Source: Methylopila sp. M107 (GTDB lineage: Bacteria; Pseudomonadota; Alphaproteobacteria; Rhizobiales; Methylopilaceae). Taken from it: 64,000 nucleotides of DNA. Of this stretch, positions 34,949 through 44,809 are shown piece after piece. Under the pieces are notes generated by a model that ran no database searches, was not told the DNA's origin, and saw only the letters and a program-made list of their open reading frames with translations. The position numbers were made by a program, and so were the translations under genes. Every line of letters starts with the position of its first letter. Position 1 is the stretch's first letter. The DNA is taken from positions 4,144,123-4,208,122 of the forward strand of contig NZ_ARWB01000001.1 in the NCBI RefSeq assembly GCF_000384475.1, in the 5' to 3' direction.

Positions 34949-36021
34949 TGCCGCCCGACCCCGCCGACCTGCTCGCCTGGTACGACCGCCATCGCCGCCG
35001 CCTGCCGTGGCGCGCGGAGCCGGGCGCGCGCGCCGATCCGTACCGCGTCTGGCTGTCAGAGATCATGCTGCAGCAGACGACCGTGAAGGCGGCGGGGCCT
35101 TACTTCTTGCGGTTCCTCGCGAGCTTTCCGGACGTCTCAAAACTCGCCGCCGCGCCGCTCGACGACGTGCTGAAGCTCTGGGCCGGTCTCGGCTATTATT
35201 CCCGCGCCCGCAACCTGCACGCCTGCGCGAAGACCGTGGTCGAGCGGCATGGCGGGCGGTTTCCGGCGGACGAAGCCGCGCTGCTCGCGCTGCCGGGCGT
35301 CGGGCCATACACGGCGGCGGCGATCGCCGCGATCGCGTTCGACATGCCTGCGACGGTGGTGGACGGCAATGTCGAGCGCGTCGTCTCGCGCCTATTCGCG
35401 GTCGAGGCGCCGCTGCCGGTCGCGAAGCCGGAACTGAAGCGGCTCGCGGCGACGATCGCGCCGAAATCCCGCCCGGGCGACTTCGCGCAGGCCACGATGG
35501 ACCTCGGCGCCACGATCTGCACGCCGCGCAAGCCCGCCTGCGCGCTTTGTCCGTGGGACGACGCCTGTCTCGCGAGGGCAGGGGGCGCGCCCGAAAGCTA
35601 TCCGCGCAAAGCGCCGAAGGGCGTGCGCCCGACCCGCTATGGCGTCGCCTTTGTGGCCGAGCGCGCCGATGGCGCGGTGCTGCTGCGCGACCGACCCGCA
35701 AAAGGCCTTCTGGGCGGCATGGCCGAGACGCCGACGGGGCGCTGGGCCGCAGACGTCGACATTGCGGCGCCGCTCGAGGCGCTTTCAGCCGAGGCGCCGT
35801 TCAAGGCCTCGTGGCGGCGCGTGCCGGGCGTCGCGACCCATGTCTTCACGCATTTCGCTTTGGAACTCGCCGTGCTCACCGCGACAGCGCCGTTGGCCAC
35901 GAACGCGCCGGCGGGCGCGCGCTGGGTCCCCGCCGACAAGCTTGGCGGGGAGGCGCTGCCGACGGTGTTCCGCAAGGCGCTGGCGCACGCGCTCGGCGAT
36001 CGTCTCGGCCCGCGCGCCTGA
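34948..36021 (+). CDS. mutY: A/G-specific adenine DNA glycosylase
   Basis: A 357-residue base-excision repair enzyme that removes adenine opposite 8-oxoguanine. Seen: N-terminal LPWRAEPGARADPYRVWLSEIMLQQTTV with catalytic E38, the HhH loop LPGVGPYTAAAI (about 115-126), catalytic D139 in VVDGNVERV, the 4Fe-4S cluster cysteines C191, C198, C201 and C207 (CX6CX2CX5C), and a C-terminal NUDIX-like lesion-recognition domain (about 225-350, with VLLRDRPAKGLLGGMAE and HVFTHFALELAVL). GTG 34948 is the start, overlapping the PIN gene stop. It ends 9 bases before the convergent ccrM stop. Confidence 0.96.
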   Translation: MPPDPADLLAWYDRHRRRLPWRAEPGARADPYRVWLSEIMLQQTTVKAAGPYFLRFLASFPDVSKLAAAPLDDVLKLWAGLGYYSRARNLHACAKTVVERHGGRFPADEAALLALPGVGPYTAAAIAAIAFDMPATVVDGNVERVVSRLFAVEAPLPVAKPELKRLAATIAPKSRPGDFAQATMDLGATICTPRKPACALCPWDDACLARAGGAPESYPRKAPKGVRPTRYGVAFVAERADGAVLLRDRPAKGLLGGMAETPTGRWAADVDIAAPLEALSAEAPFKASWRRVPGVATHVFTHFALELAVLTATAPLATNAPAGARWVPADKLGGEALPTVFRKALAHALGDRLGPRA

Positions 36022-36030
36022 GGCCTGATC

Positions 36031-37233
<1,203 letters not shown>

Positions 37234-37265
37234 TCAAGGAACAGGGTGAACGGAAGGTTGACGGC

Positions 37266-37967
37266 TCAGGCTGCCGCGCGCGCGGCCAGCAGCGCCGCGA
37301 TCGGCGCGAAGGCGCGGCGATGGTGGGCGCAGGGGCCGACGCGGCCGAGCGCGGCAAGGTGCTCCGGCGTGCCGTAGCCCATGTGGCGCTCGAAACCGTA
37401 ATCCGGAAAATCGCCGGCGAGCCGCCGCATCATGCGGTCGCGCATGACCTTGGCGACGATCGAGGCGGCCGCGATCGACATCACGAGCCCGTCGCCGCCG
37501 ATCACGGCCTCCGCCTCGCAACAGACGCCCGGCGGCGTGTCGCGGCCGTCGATGAAGGCGATGTCGGGCCGCGCATGGAGGCCGGCGACCGCACGCGTCA
37601 TCGCCCAGAGCGTCGCGCCGCGGATGTTGAGCGCCTCGATCCGCGCCGTGGAGGCGGCGACGAAGGACACGCAGGACGTCGCCATGATCTCGGCGAACAG
37701 TTTTTCGCGCGCGTCGGCCGTCAGCGTCTTGGAATCCGCGAGCCCCGTCGGGCGCCGCTTCGGGTCGAGCACCACGGCCGCGGCCACCACGGGCCCCGCC
37801 AGCGGTCCGCGTCCGGCCTCGTCGACGCCGGCGACGACGAGCCGTCCCGACTTCATCGCCGCCGTCTCGCGCTTGAAGCTGGCGATTAGCCGGACGGGTT
37901 TCGCCTTGAGACGGATCGGCGTTTTGCGGGGTTCGACCATGGCGCGCACCATGGCCGATTCGAGCAT
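37266..37967 (-). CDS. rnhB: Ribonuclease HII
   Basis: Up to 233 residues. It cleaves the RNA strand of RNA-DNA hybrids, including single ribonucleotides in DNA. Seen: [23 protein letters not shown] with the catalytic D-E pair, [46 protein letters not shown] and the C-terminal [33 protein letters not shown]. The first ~40 residues are basic and non-conserved. ATGs at 37967, 37952 and 37940 are all possible, and none has a clear ribosome site. It shares the minus strand with ccrM, with about 100 bases between, an arrangement common in Hyphomicrobiales. Confidence 0.95.
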   Translation of the reverse strand: MLESAMVRAMVEPRKTPIRLKAKPVRLIASFKRETAAMKSGRLVVAGVDEAGRGPLAGPVVAAAVVLDPKRRPTGLADSKTLTADAREKLFAEIMATSCVSFVAASTARIEALNIRGATLWAMTRAVAGLHARPDIAFIDGRDTPPGVCCEAEAVIGGDGLVMSIAAASIVAKVMRDRMMRRLAGDFPDYGFERHMGYGTPEHLAALGRVGPCAHHRRAFAPIAALLAARAAA

Positions 37968-38058
37968 TTGGCGCGACCGGGGCAGAAGTCTGTGGACGCC
38001 GACTTCTGTCCTCTCCCCTCTGAGGAAGGGCTATCTCATTTCATGTCGAGCGCGGGGC

Positions 38059-38255
38059 CTTCACCTCTCCCCGCCGGGGAGAGGTGAAGGGAAGCGGCGG
38101 GTGAGGGGGCGTCGCCCTTTCCGGAAAGCCCTGATCCCCCTCACCCGCTTCGGCTTCGCCTCGCGACCTCTCCCCGCCGGGGAGAGGTGAAGAAAGAGCC
38201 GGGCGAGCCAAATGCGATTGCCCCTCCCCACAAGGGGGAGCTTGAGGGCTGGCCG
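38059..38255. repeat. 134-bp composite family B element plus an extra unit
   Basis: Positions 38059-38192 form an imperfect palindrome. Terminal hairpins CTTCACCTCTCCCCGCCGGG (left) and GACCTCTCCCCGCCGGGGAG (right) flank GGGTGAGGGGG and its complement CCCCTCACCCG, around the core CTTTCCGGAAAG (about 38116-38128). The same element, reversed, is at 54710-54843. A further short hairpin (CCCCTCCCCACAAGGGGGAG) follows at about 38217-38240. The gap 37968-38286 holds these and a small CAGAAGTC/GACTTCTG hairpin (37983-38009), and no gene. Confidence 0.8.
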
Positions 38256-38286
38256 CCCTTCAGTCCGTCTCCGCAAGCAGTCCGCC

Positions 38287-39423
38287 TCAGAACAGGCTCA
38301 GCTGGTCGTCCGACGCCTGCCCGCCGCGCGCCGTTCTTGGCGGCGGGACGAACAGGTCGGTCCGCAGCCTCAGATGCCGGCGGTCGAGCTTCAACCTCCG
38401 CGCGGCGAGCTCGAAGCGGCGGCCGATCGTCCAGGCGACCGGGCCCTCGCCGGTCTGTCGCTTGCCCCAGCCAGAATCGTAGAGCTTGCCGCCGCGCGTG
38501 TCCTGAACCAGCGACAGGATCCGCCGCATCTTGCCCGGATGGCGCTCCAGCAGCCATTCCCGGACGAGGTCCTTGATCTCATGCGGCAGCCTCAACAATA
38601 CATAGCCGGCTTCGGTCGCGCCGGAGGCGTGCGCGGCCTCCAGCAGCCGGTCGATCTCGTGGTCGTTGAGCGAAGGAATGATCGGCGCGGTCAGCACCGT
38701 GACGGGGACGCCGGCCGCGACCAGCGTCCGCACGGTCTCCAGCCGCCGCGCGGGCGTCGGAGCCCTCGGCTCCATGTCGCGGGCGAGTTGCGGGTCGAGC
38801 GTGGTGATCGAGATCGCGACCTTGGCGAGGCCGTCGGCCGCCATGCGGGCCAGAATGTCGATGTCGCGCAGCACGAGCGCCGACTTCGTCACGATGCCGA
38901 CCGGATGGCGGGTCTCCTCCAACACCTCCAGGATCTTGCGGGTCAGACGGTGCGTGCGTTCGATCGGCTGGTAGGGATCGGTGTTGGTTCCGAGCGCGAT
39001 GGTGCGCGGCCTGTAGGACGGCGCGGCGAGCTCGCGCCGGAGCAGGTCGGCGATGTTGGGTTTTGCGGTGAGCTTGCTTTCAAAATCGAGGCCGGGCGAC
39101 AGCCCCAGGAACGCGTGGGTCGGGCGCGCGAAACAGTAGACGCAGCCATGCTCGCAGCCGCGATAGGGGTTGATCGAGCGGTCGAAGGCGATGTCGGGCG
39201 ACTGGTTGCGGGTGATCGCCGTGCGCGCGGTCTCGAGCGAAACCTCGGTCTTGAACGGCGGCAGGTCGGCGAGGTTGTCCCATCCGTCATCCTCGATCGT
39301 GCGCGCATAGGGCTCGAACCGGCCGGAGGCGTTCGACACCGTTCCGCGCCCACGGCGGCGCTCATGGGCGACGGCGGTGTCAGGCGCGGTCTGGAAGGCC
39401 GGGGAGGGGAGCGGCAGCGACAT
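38287..39423 (-). CDS. Radical SAM protein, PA0069 type
   Basis: A 378-residue radical S-adenosylmethionine enzyme of the SplB-related PA0069 family. The 4Fe-4S/SAM motif CxxxCxxC is CEHGCVYC (about residues 90-97, INPYRGCEHGCVYCFARPTH). Following features are LGLSPGLDFESKLTAKPN, IALGTNTDPYQPIERTHRLTRKILEVL, and VTVLTAPIIPSLNDHEIDRLLEAA. The C-terminus (GGKLYDSGWGKRQTGEGP) is typical. The reaction of this subgroup is not established. DNA photoproduct repair is suggested only by distant resemblance to spore photoproduct lyase. It is transcribed alone, divergently from the glycosyltransferase. Confidence 0.93.
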   Translation of the reverse strand: MSLPLPSPAFQTAPDTAVAHERRRGRGTVSNASGRFEPYARTIEDDGWDNLADLPPFKTEVSLETARTAITRNQSPDIAFDRSINPYRGCEHGCVYCFARPTHAFLGLSPGLDFESKLTAKPNIADLLRRELAAPSYRPRTIALGTNTDPYQPIERTHRLTRKILEVLEETRHPVGIVTKSALVLRDIDILARMAADGLAKVAISITTLDPQLARDMEPRAPTPARRLETVRTLVAAGVPVTVLTAPIIPSLNDHEIDRLLEAAHASGATEAGYVLLRLPHEIKDLVREWLLERHPGKMRRILSLVQDTRGGKLYDSGWGKRQTGEGPVAWTIGRRFELAARRLKLDRRHLRLRTDLFVPPPRTARGGQASDDQLSLF

Positions 39424-39541
39424 GTTTGAAAGTTAAGTCCGCGAACGGAACATAGCAAGAACAAAAATCACCGGCCTTTCGGCGGACAGCGGCGCATTGG
39501 CGCAACGGACAGAACGTCTCTGGCATGCTAGGGATGCGGAC

Positions 39542-40225
39542 ATGTTGAGCGTCGTCATCCCGACCCGGAACGATGAGCGCGCCCTAGTCAGGACGCTCGC
39601 CTCGCTGGTGCCCGCCGCGGCCGACGGCGTGGTGCGAGACGTCATCGTCGCCGATGGCGGCTCGACCGACGCGACCCTGGAGGTCGCGGACCTCGCCGGC
39701 TGCCGGATCGCGGATGCGGTTCCGGGCGACGCCTCGCAGCGCGGAGCCCGGCTCGACGCGGCGGCGCGTTCCGCCAAGGGGCCGTGGATCCTGTTCGTCG
39801 AGCCTGGCGTCGCGCTGGAAGAGGGCTGGCATCGCGAGGCGAGCGCCACGATCGAGGCGCTCGAACGCCGCGGCGAAGCCGAGCGCCGCGCGCTGGTGTT
39901 TTCCTTCGGCCTCGACAGCTTCGAGGCCAATGCGCGGATGTCGGAGCGCCTGGCGGGGCTCTGGCGCCTGCTGACGGGCCTGCCCCGCCCGGAACAGGGG
40001 CTCCTCATCCATCGCGCGCTCTACGAACGCGCCGGCGGCTTCCGTTCGCTTCCGGCGATGGCCGAGACGGATCTGGCGCGCCGCATCGGGGCGCGCAGGC
40101 TCACCCGGCTCAGGGCGCGGGCGCTCGCCCAGGTCGACGGTCGCAGCGCCTGGCCGAGAAACGCGCTGCGCGGCGGCCTGTTGATGCTGCGCGTGCCGAC
40201 GCGGGTCGTGGCGAGGCTCGGCTGA
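39542..40225 (+). CDS. Family 2 glycosyltransferase
   Basis: A 227-residue GT-A-fold glycosyltransferase. Seen: N-terminal LSVVIPTRNDERALVRTLASLVPAA, the nucleotide-binding VIVADGGSTDATLEVADLAGC, and GARLDAAARSAKGPWILFVEPGVALEEGW, where the usual DxD position reads VEPGV, so the metal site is atypical. A C-terminal helix-rich region follows. No signal peptide or membrane helices are evident. The start at 39542 (MLSVVIPTRND) is the family start, and the upstream extension to 39497 has no support. Sugar donor and acceptor are unknown. It converges on moaB with 12 bases between the stops. Confidence 0.88.
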   Translation: MLSVVIPTRNDERALVRTLASLVPAAADGVVRDVIVADGGSTDATLEVADLAGCRIADAVPGDASQRGARLDAAARSAKGPWILFVEPGVALEEGWHREASATIEALERRGEAERRALVFSFGLDSFEANARMSERLAGLWRLLTGLPRPEQGLLIHRALYERAGGFRSLPAMAETDLARRIGARRLTRLRARALAQVDGRSAWPRNALRGGLLMLRVPTRVVARLG

Positions 40226-40237
40226 GCCGTTGCGGCG

Positions 40238-40798
40238 TCACGCCTTCGCCTTCAGCTTTCCCCGCTTCAGGTGCTCGTCGAGCCGCGGAAGAATCTCCAC
40301 GAAATTGCAGGGCCGGTGGCGATAGTCGAGCTGGGCCGCGAGCACGCCGTCCCAGGCGTCGCGGCAGGCGCCGGTCGAGCCCGGCAACACGAACACGAAG
40401 GTCTTGCCCGCGACCCCCGCGGTCGCGCGCGATTGCAGCGTCGACGTGCCGATCGTTCCGTTCGAATAGGCGTGGAACAGCGCCGAAAACCCGTCCATGC
40501 GCTTTTCGAACAGGGGCTCCAGCGCGTCGGGGCTGGTGTCGCGGCCGGTGAAGCCCGTGCCGCCGGTCGTCAGCACCACGTCCGTCTCCGGGTCCGCCAC
40601 GAAACCGGAGACCGCCGCGCGCAGCGCCTCGCGGTCGTCTTTTGCGATCGCGCGGCCCGAGACGCGATGGCCCGCCGCCTCGATGCGCGCTGCGAGCGTA
40701 TCGCCGGATTTGTCGTCCGCCGGCCCGCGCGTGTCCGACACCGTCACCACGGCGACGCCGAGCGCGACAAAGGGCCTTGCGTCGTCGATGCCCGCCAC
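40238..40798 (-). CDS. moaB: Molybdenum cofactor biosynthesis protein B
   Basis: A 186-residue MoaB/Mog-family protein, which adenylylates molybdopterin or supports molybdenum insertion in the cytoplasm. Seen: GVAVVTVSDTRGPADDKSGDTLAARIEAAGH, IAKDDREALRAAV, the signature TDVVLTTGGTGFTGRDTSPDAL, and the second loop VFVLPGSTGACRDAWDGVLAAQLDYRHRPCNFVEILPR. The GTG at 40798 has GGAG about 9 bases upstream. The reading frame is open to 41899, but that extension is only antisense to the next gene. There are no other Mo-cofactor genes nearby. Confidence 0.92.
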   Translation of the reverse strand: MAGIDDARPFVALGVAVVTVSDTRGPADDKSGDTLAARIEAAGHRVSGRAIAKDDREALRAAVSGFVADPETDVVLTTGGTGFTGRDTSPDALEPLFEKRMDGFSALFHAYSNGTIGTSTLQSRATAGVAGKTFVFVLPGSTGACRDAWDGVLAAQLDYRHRPCNFVEILPRLDEHLKRGKLKAKA

Positions 40799-40894
40799 TG
40801 TGGTCGTCTCCGTCGTCTGTTTGAGCCCGTCTATAGCACCGCTGCGGCTCTTGCGCCGCCGCAGGGCCGGGGCCAATTCTGAAACCTGGGATCC

Positions 40895-41995
40895 ATGAGA
40901 ACGGAGACGCGGCCTCAGATGGGCGCACGCGCGGTCAAGGCCATCGACTGGACGGCGCGCGGCTGCAGGGTCGCGCTGTTCGGCTCGGCCGCGGCGATCG
41001 GCGTCGGGCTCGTGGCCGATTTCGGCTACACGGTCCCGCTCGAGGTCGCCATCGAGCGCGGGCTCGCCGAGGCTGCAGGCCCCGAGCGTCTCGCGGAAAA
41101 GGCCAATGCCGCGCTCGACGCCGACGACGTCGATCTCGCGCGCGGATTCGCGGATCTCGCCTCCGAGCTGAAGCGTCCATTGCCGGCCGAGACCTTGAAG
41201 CGTCTCGCCGAAGCCGAGGCGCCGGCCGCGGTCGCAATGCGCAACGCCAAAGGCGCGGCGCGCGGCTTCGCGACCGGCGAGATCGACGGCTCGGCCTCGC
41301 TCGCCGGCGCGCTCGCGGCCGACCTCACCGTGATCGGCGACCTTCGCGATCTCGCCCGCGAAGGCGCGAAGGCCGCGCGCGGCGAAGACCATTCGCAGTT
41401 GATCCTCGGACTTGCGGCGGCCGGCGTCGCCGTGACGGCCGCGACCTATGCGACCGCGGGCGGCGCGGCGCCGGCGCGCTTCGGGCTGTCCGTGCTGAAG
41501 GCCGCGCGGCGCGCCGGCACGATGTCGGCGGAGTTCGCGGCCGATCTCGGGCGGCGTCTGGTCAGGACCGGCGAAACCGTCGGAGCGGGCGCCGCGACCG
41601 CGGGCCGCCGCGTCGGCCAGACCGCGACGCGTAACGCCGACGAGGCGGCGGTCGGCGCGCGCGGGCTCGAAGCCATTTCGGGCGCGGCGACGGAACTGCG
41701 CGCGGTTGGAGCCGCGGTCGGCGCCGGCGAGACGGTGCGGCTGTTGAAGTACGCGCGCACCGTCGACGACCTGCCGGAAATCCGCCGCTTCGCCCAAAAG
41801 TTCGGGACGCGCTCGCGCGCCGTCGCCGAGGTGATGGGCCGCGCGAGCCTCAGGGCGTTCCGCACCACGATCCGCTTGAGCGAAATGCTGCTGAAGCACC
41901 TGATCGCGGCGCTGCTCTGGTTCGGTTCGCTGGTCGCGGGCGCGGTCTCGAACCTCGCCTGGCGCGGCGTCCGTCTGGTCGCCGCGCGCGTTTGA
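40895..41995 (+). CDS. Membrane protein of unknown function
   Basis: A 366-residue, Ala-rich protein not recognised beyond a probable Hyphomicrobiales family. Seen: a hydrophobic N-terminal segment (VALFGSAAAIGVGLVADFGYTVPLEVAI, about 26-53), a predicted helical soluble region (about 55-135), a second hydrophobic stretch (LILGLAAAGVAVTAATYATAGGAA, about 168-192), another soluble region, and a C-terminal membrane segment (LLKHLIAALLWFGSLVAGAVSNLAW, about 330-356). No catalytic motif is evident. The start ATG at 40895 is divergent from moaB. Its stop is 3 bases from the convergent FKBP gene. Confidence 0.8.
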   Translation: MRTETRPQMGARAVKAIDWTARGCRVALFGSAAAIGVGLVADFGYTVPLEVAIERGLAEAAGPERLAEKANAALDADDVDLARGFADLASELKRPLPAETLKRLAEAEAPAAVAMRNAKGAARGFATGEIDGSASLAGALAADLTVIGDLRDLAREGAKAARGEDHSQLILGLAAAGVAVTAATYATAGGAAPARFGLSVLKAARRAGTMSAEFAADLGRRLVRTGETVGAGAATAGRRVGQTATRNADEAAVGARGLEAISGAATELRAVGAAVGAGETVRLLKYARTVDDLPEIRRFAQKFGTRSRAVAEVMGRASLRAFRTTIRLSEMLLKHLIAALLWFGSLVAGAVSNLAWRGVRLVAARV

Positions 41996-41998
41996 GGC

Positions 41999-42436
41999 TT
42001 ACTTCACGCCGAGCAGTTCGACGTCGAAGATCAGCGTCGCGTTCGGCGGGATGACGCCGCCGGCGCCGCGCGCGCCGTAGCCGAGATCGGCCGGGATGAT
42101 CAGCGTGCGCTTGCCGCCGACCTTCATGCCCGCCACGCCCTCGTCCCAGCCGCGGATCACCTGGCCCGCGCCGAGGCGGAACGAGAACGGATCGTTGCGG
42201 TCGAGCGAGGAGTCGAACTTCGAGCCCTTCTGGCCGCCCTGGTCGAGCCAGCCGGTGTAGTGCACCTCCACCGTCTGGCCCGGCTTGGCCTCCGCGCCCT
42301 TGCCCTCGACCGTGTCGGCGTATTTCAGGCCGTTCGACATCGTCTTCACCTCCGCGGCGCTGACGGGCGAGGCCGCCGGCGCGAACAATCCAAGCGTTGA
42401 AAGTCCAAGCGCTGCGAGCGCGTATCTGAAAGCCAT
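41999..42436 (-). CDS. FKBP-type peptidyl-prolyl cis-trans isomerase, periplasmic
   Basis: A 145-residue exported FKBP that speeds proline isomerisation during folding. The signal peptide is about residues 1-28 ([23 protein letters not shown]). The FKBP core is complete: [89 protein letters not shown], with the binding-pocket aromatics (Y, F, W, Y, F) conserved. A single domain of normal size. The ATG at 42436 has a GGAAGGACC ribosome site. Confidence 0.95.
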   Translation of the reverse strand: MAFRYALAALGLSTLGLFAPAASPVSAAEVKTMSNGLKYADTVEGKGAEAKPGQTVEVHYTGWLDQGGQKGSKFDSSLDRNDPFSFRLGAGQVIRGWDEGVAGMKVGGKRTLIIPADLGYGARGAGGVIPPNATLIFDVELLGVK

Positions 42437-42594
42437 CGGGTCCTTCCTCTCGGGCCGCCATTAACGAAAGTGGCGGCTCCTCGTTTCAAACGCGGCGGGC
42501 CCGCCGCATCGCGGCCCTTCGACCGCCATCCGTCTCCCGCACAACGCCCCCGACTTCGATCGGGGCGCGATTCGAACCACTCGGGAGCAGTTTT

Positions 42595-42717
42595 ATGAGC
42601 GGAGACATTTTCTGGATCTTCATGGCGACGACCGGCCTTCTCGTGGTCGGCGGCGGGCTCGCGGTCGCGCTGGCGCGCGGCTCGGGGCCCGACGACAGCC
42701 GCGACGCCGGCCGCTGA
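42595..42717 (+). CDS. 40-residue single-helix membrane peptide
   Basis: A short frame, ATG 42595 to TGA 42717, with GGGAG 6 bases upstream. The product starts MSGDIFWIFMATTGLLVVGG, forming one membrane helix (about 5-27), and ends with a polar tail rich in Asp and Arg. Small single-helix peptides of this type are common but rarely annotated. A GC-rich hairpin (about 42544-42568) precedes it. It lies between the FKBP gene and convergent DUF3617 gene. I do not recognise a family. Confidence 0.6.
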   Translation: MSGDIFWIFMATTGLLVVGGGLAVALARGSGPDDSRDAGR

Positions 42718-42724
42718 CGGGCGG

Positions 42725-43234
42725 TCAGCGCTTGTTCGACGGGTTGACGTGCACCGTCTTGCCGCCCGGCAGGACGATGTCGCCGGGGATCTGGCCTTCC
42801 GCGCAGTCCCCGAGCCGCCGCGTCTCGATCGCGGTCGAAAACGTGCGGTTGAGAGCGGACTGGTCGTCGGTCGACGTCATGGTGGTCAGCGCCTCGGCGC
42901 GGGCCCATTGGTCGAAGTCGCCCGTCACGGTGATCTTGTTGTCGACCGTCATGCCGCCCGCCGAGCAGCGCGCGCCGGCCGCGTAGCCGTCCTCGGTGCG
43001 CTTGAAGTCGGTGTTCTTGCACGTCAGCACCGCGACGAGCTGCAGCACGAGGCGATCGGTGCGCTCGTCGACGCACTCCTTCACGGTGGTGCGGCCGGCG
43101 TTGGTGATGGTCGCGCTCTCCCAAAGGCCGGGCGTGCGGGTCGGCACCCGCTCATAGGCGAGCGCGACGCCCGCGCCGCTTAAAACCGCGACGAAAGTGG
43201 CCGTGGCCGCGATGGCGGCGAAGAGCGGTCTCAT
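42725..43234 (-). CDS. DUF3617 exported protein, copy 1
   Basis: A 169-residue periplasmic protein of the DUF3617 family. A signal peptide (RPLFAAIAATATFVAVLSGAGVALA) is followed by the family hallmark TPGLWESATITNAGRTTVKECVDERTD, with four to five cysteines (KECVDE, LTCKNT, ARCSAG, LGDCAEG) expected to pair, and the C-terminal LGDCAEGQIPGDIVLPGGKTVHV. Function is unknown. It is a tandem paralogue of the next gene (43362), on the same strand with 127 bases between, and the pair probably arose by duplication. Confidence 0.88.
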   Translation of the reverse strand: MRPLFAAIAATATFVAVLSGAGVALAYERVPTRTPGLWESATITNAGRTTVKECVDERTDRLVLQLVAVLTCKNTDFKRTEDGYAAGARCSAGGMTVDNKITVTGDFDQWARAEALTTMTSTDDQSALNRTFSTAIETRRLGDCAEGQIPGDIVLPGGKTVHVNPSNKR

Positions 43235-43361
43235 AGCGTGTCTCGCCTCGCGTTTTTTTGCTTCGCGCCGTCGCCGTTCCCGCGGCGCGGCCGATTCCCC
43301 ACCTTGGAGGATTGAGGCGCCGGCCGCCTGCGGGCAATCGGTTTTTCGGGGACGGCCGAGC

Positions 43362-43862
43362 TTACTTCGCCCCCGGCGCCGCCGGCATCGGGATGACCTT
43401 GCCGTCGGGGAGGATGATGTCGCCCGGCTTCTGGCCGGCCTCGCAGTCGCCGAGGCGCTTCGCCTCGATCACGGTCTTGCGCGTCAGCGGGCCGGACTGG
43501 CCCGGCGCGCCGGTCAGCGTCGTCGTGGTCTCGGTGCGGACCGTCGAGACGAAGTCGCCCGAAATCACGCCGCTGCCGGAGGCCTTGATCTCGCCGAGCT
43601 GGCATTCGGTCTCGACCTTGAAACCCTCGGCCGTTTTGGTCACCTCGTTCTTGGCGCAGGCCTTTCCGGTCATCACGCCGACCGCCGCCTTGTCGGTGCC
43701 CTCGCCGACGCATTGCTTGGCGACCGTCTCGCCATCCGCGCCGATCGACCTCGACTCCCAGAGCCCCGGCTTCCTCTGCGGCAGCTCTTCCGCGCCGGCG
43801 GGAAGCGCGAACGCAAGGCTGAGGCCTGCGGCGGCGGCGAGGCGGGCGAGAGGGTGCGACAT
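43362..43862 (-). CDS. DUF3617 exported protein, copy 2
   Basis: A 166-residue paralogue of the preceding gene. The signal peptide is about residues 1-24 (LARLAAAAGLSLAFALPAGA). The mature part is QRKPGLWESRSIGADGETVAKQCVGEGTD...ACAKNEVTKTAEGFKVETECQLGE...LGDCEAGQKPGDIILPDGKVIPMP, the same cysteine pattern as copy 1. The shared block LGDC.EGQ.PGDI.LP.GK shows the family clearly. The two are alike mainly at their ends, so the duplication is not recent. Function is unknown. Confidence 0.88.
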   Translation of the reverse strand: MSHPLARLAAAAGLSLAFALPAGAEELPQRKPGLWESRSIGADGETVAKQCVGEGTDKAAVGVMTGKACAKNEVTKTAEGFKVETECQLGEIKASGSGVISGDFVSTVRTETTTTLTGAPGQSGPLTRKTVIEAKRLGDCEAGQKPGDIILPDGKVIPMPAAPGAK

Positions 43863-44634
43863 GGGACGGATCCTCGTTCAGGGGGGAAACGATCGCGGCC
43901 TGTTTAGGGGAGGGGAGGCGGGTTGGGAACCGGCTTCCGGCCGTCCGCCCTCGCGACGCGGCTCCAGTCGGGTCGCGCATGCCGACGGCTGCGGTCGGAA
44001 ACGCCAGCCGGCAGAAGGCGGTCGGAGCGCGTTTCGGATGAGGGCGCGTCTTCGCGTCCGCCGGCTGCGTTCGCCGTCGAGACTTGAGGTCGGATCGGGT
44101 CAGACAACGTGGGAGGGCGCGGAACGCCAGGCCACCGCTCATTCCGTAGTCTTCGGATAACCGGTCGCCCGGCGTCCCGCGCGCGGCGTTTTCGCGACGG
44201 CTGCTGCGGCCACGCTCCGGCGTCGGGCGAACCGTCGGTCCGGGGACTAACCCGGGTTCCGGTCCCATTGCGGCGACTTGGCGGGTCCAGACATCCTTTC
44301 GGGACGTCGGCCCGGCAGTTTCGCCTCCCGTCGCGATACGGCCCACTGAAGGGCGGCCCCGTCTTCACAGGGCGGGCGACCGTTTTCACGCCGGGCGATC
44401 ATCGCACGCCTCGATCGTTCGCCTGAAGGCTCCCGGCCGTGGCCCAAAACATCGTGCCCGACATCGCAGTCCGACGTCCCGGGGCGGCGAGGCTCCGGTT
44501 TGCCTCCTCCGCCGCTGGCGCCGCTCCCTCCCCCCACGACCGGCCGGTACCGATCACGCCTCCCGTGCGGGGAAGGATGCGAGGAGGAGACCACGGGATG
44601 GGAAGGGTGTCAAGGAATTTATTCCACAAAAGCC
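43863..44634. other. Long GC-rich stretch without a recognisable gene
   Basis: About 770 bases separate the DUF3617 gene from the repeat at 44635. Open frames exist on both strands (such as 43904-44389 minus), but their products are Arg/Pro/Gly-rich with no family resemblance, signal or ribosome site, so I treat them as noise from high GC. No tRNA, CRISPR or strong hairpin is seen. It may hold decayed sequence or an unrecognised RNA. Confidence 0.5.
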
Positions 44635-44753
44635 TTTGCGCCCGAACCACCGCCCGTCATGCCCGCGCCTTCGCGCGGGTATCCACGACTTGGGCGTAGA
44701 GCGCTACGATCTCAGAAAGTCGTGGATACCCGCGCTGCCGCGCGGGCATGACG
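44635..44753. repeat. Family A repeat, copy 4, with leading direct-repeat segment
   Basis: The palindrome 44655-44753 runs from CGTCATGCCCGCGCCTTCGC to CCGCGCGGGCATGACG, with GGGTATCCACGACTTGGGCG, AGCGCTACGATCTCAGAAAG and GTCGTGGATACCCGCG in between. A leader TTTGCGCCCGAACCACCGCC (44635-44654) is shared with the copy at 45115. The direct repeat therefore extends beyond the palindrome and brackets the GIY-YIG gene. Confidence 0.88.
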
Positions 44754-44809
44754 GAGAGGGCGCGTTCTCAACGCTTGCGCGAAACTCCGGTCCGCCGCAC
44801 CTTCGAAAA

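Noticed and set aside
40799-41899. Upstream extension of the moaB frame to 41899
   Set aside because: The extension is antisense to the membrane-protein gene at 40895 and low in complexity. MoaB homology begins right after the GTG at 40798.
43231-44389. Minus-strand frames across the gene-free region (43231-44346, 43904-44389)
   Set aside because: Arg/Pro-rich products without motifs. The first also crosses the DUF3617 gene in another frame.
44636-44809. Upstream extension of the GIY-YIG frame
   Set aside because: It would translate the palindromic repeat (product GIHDLGVERYDLRKSWIPAL). Domain homology begins at the ATG at 44810.
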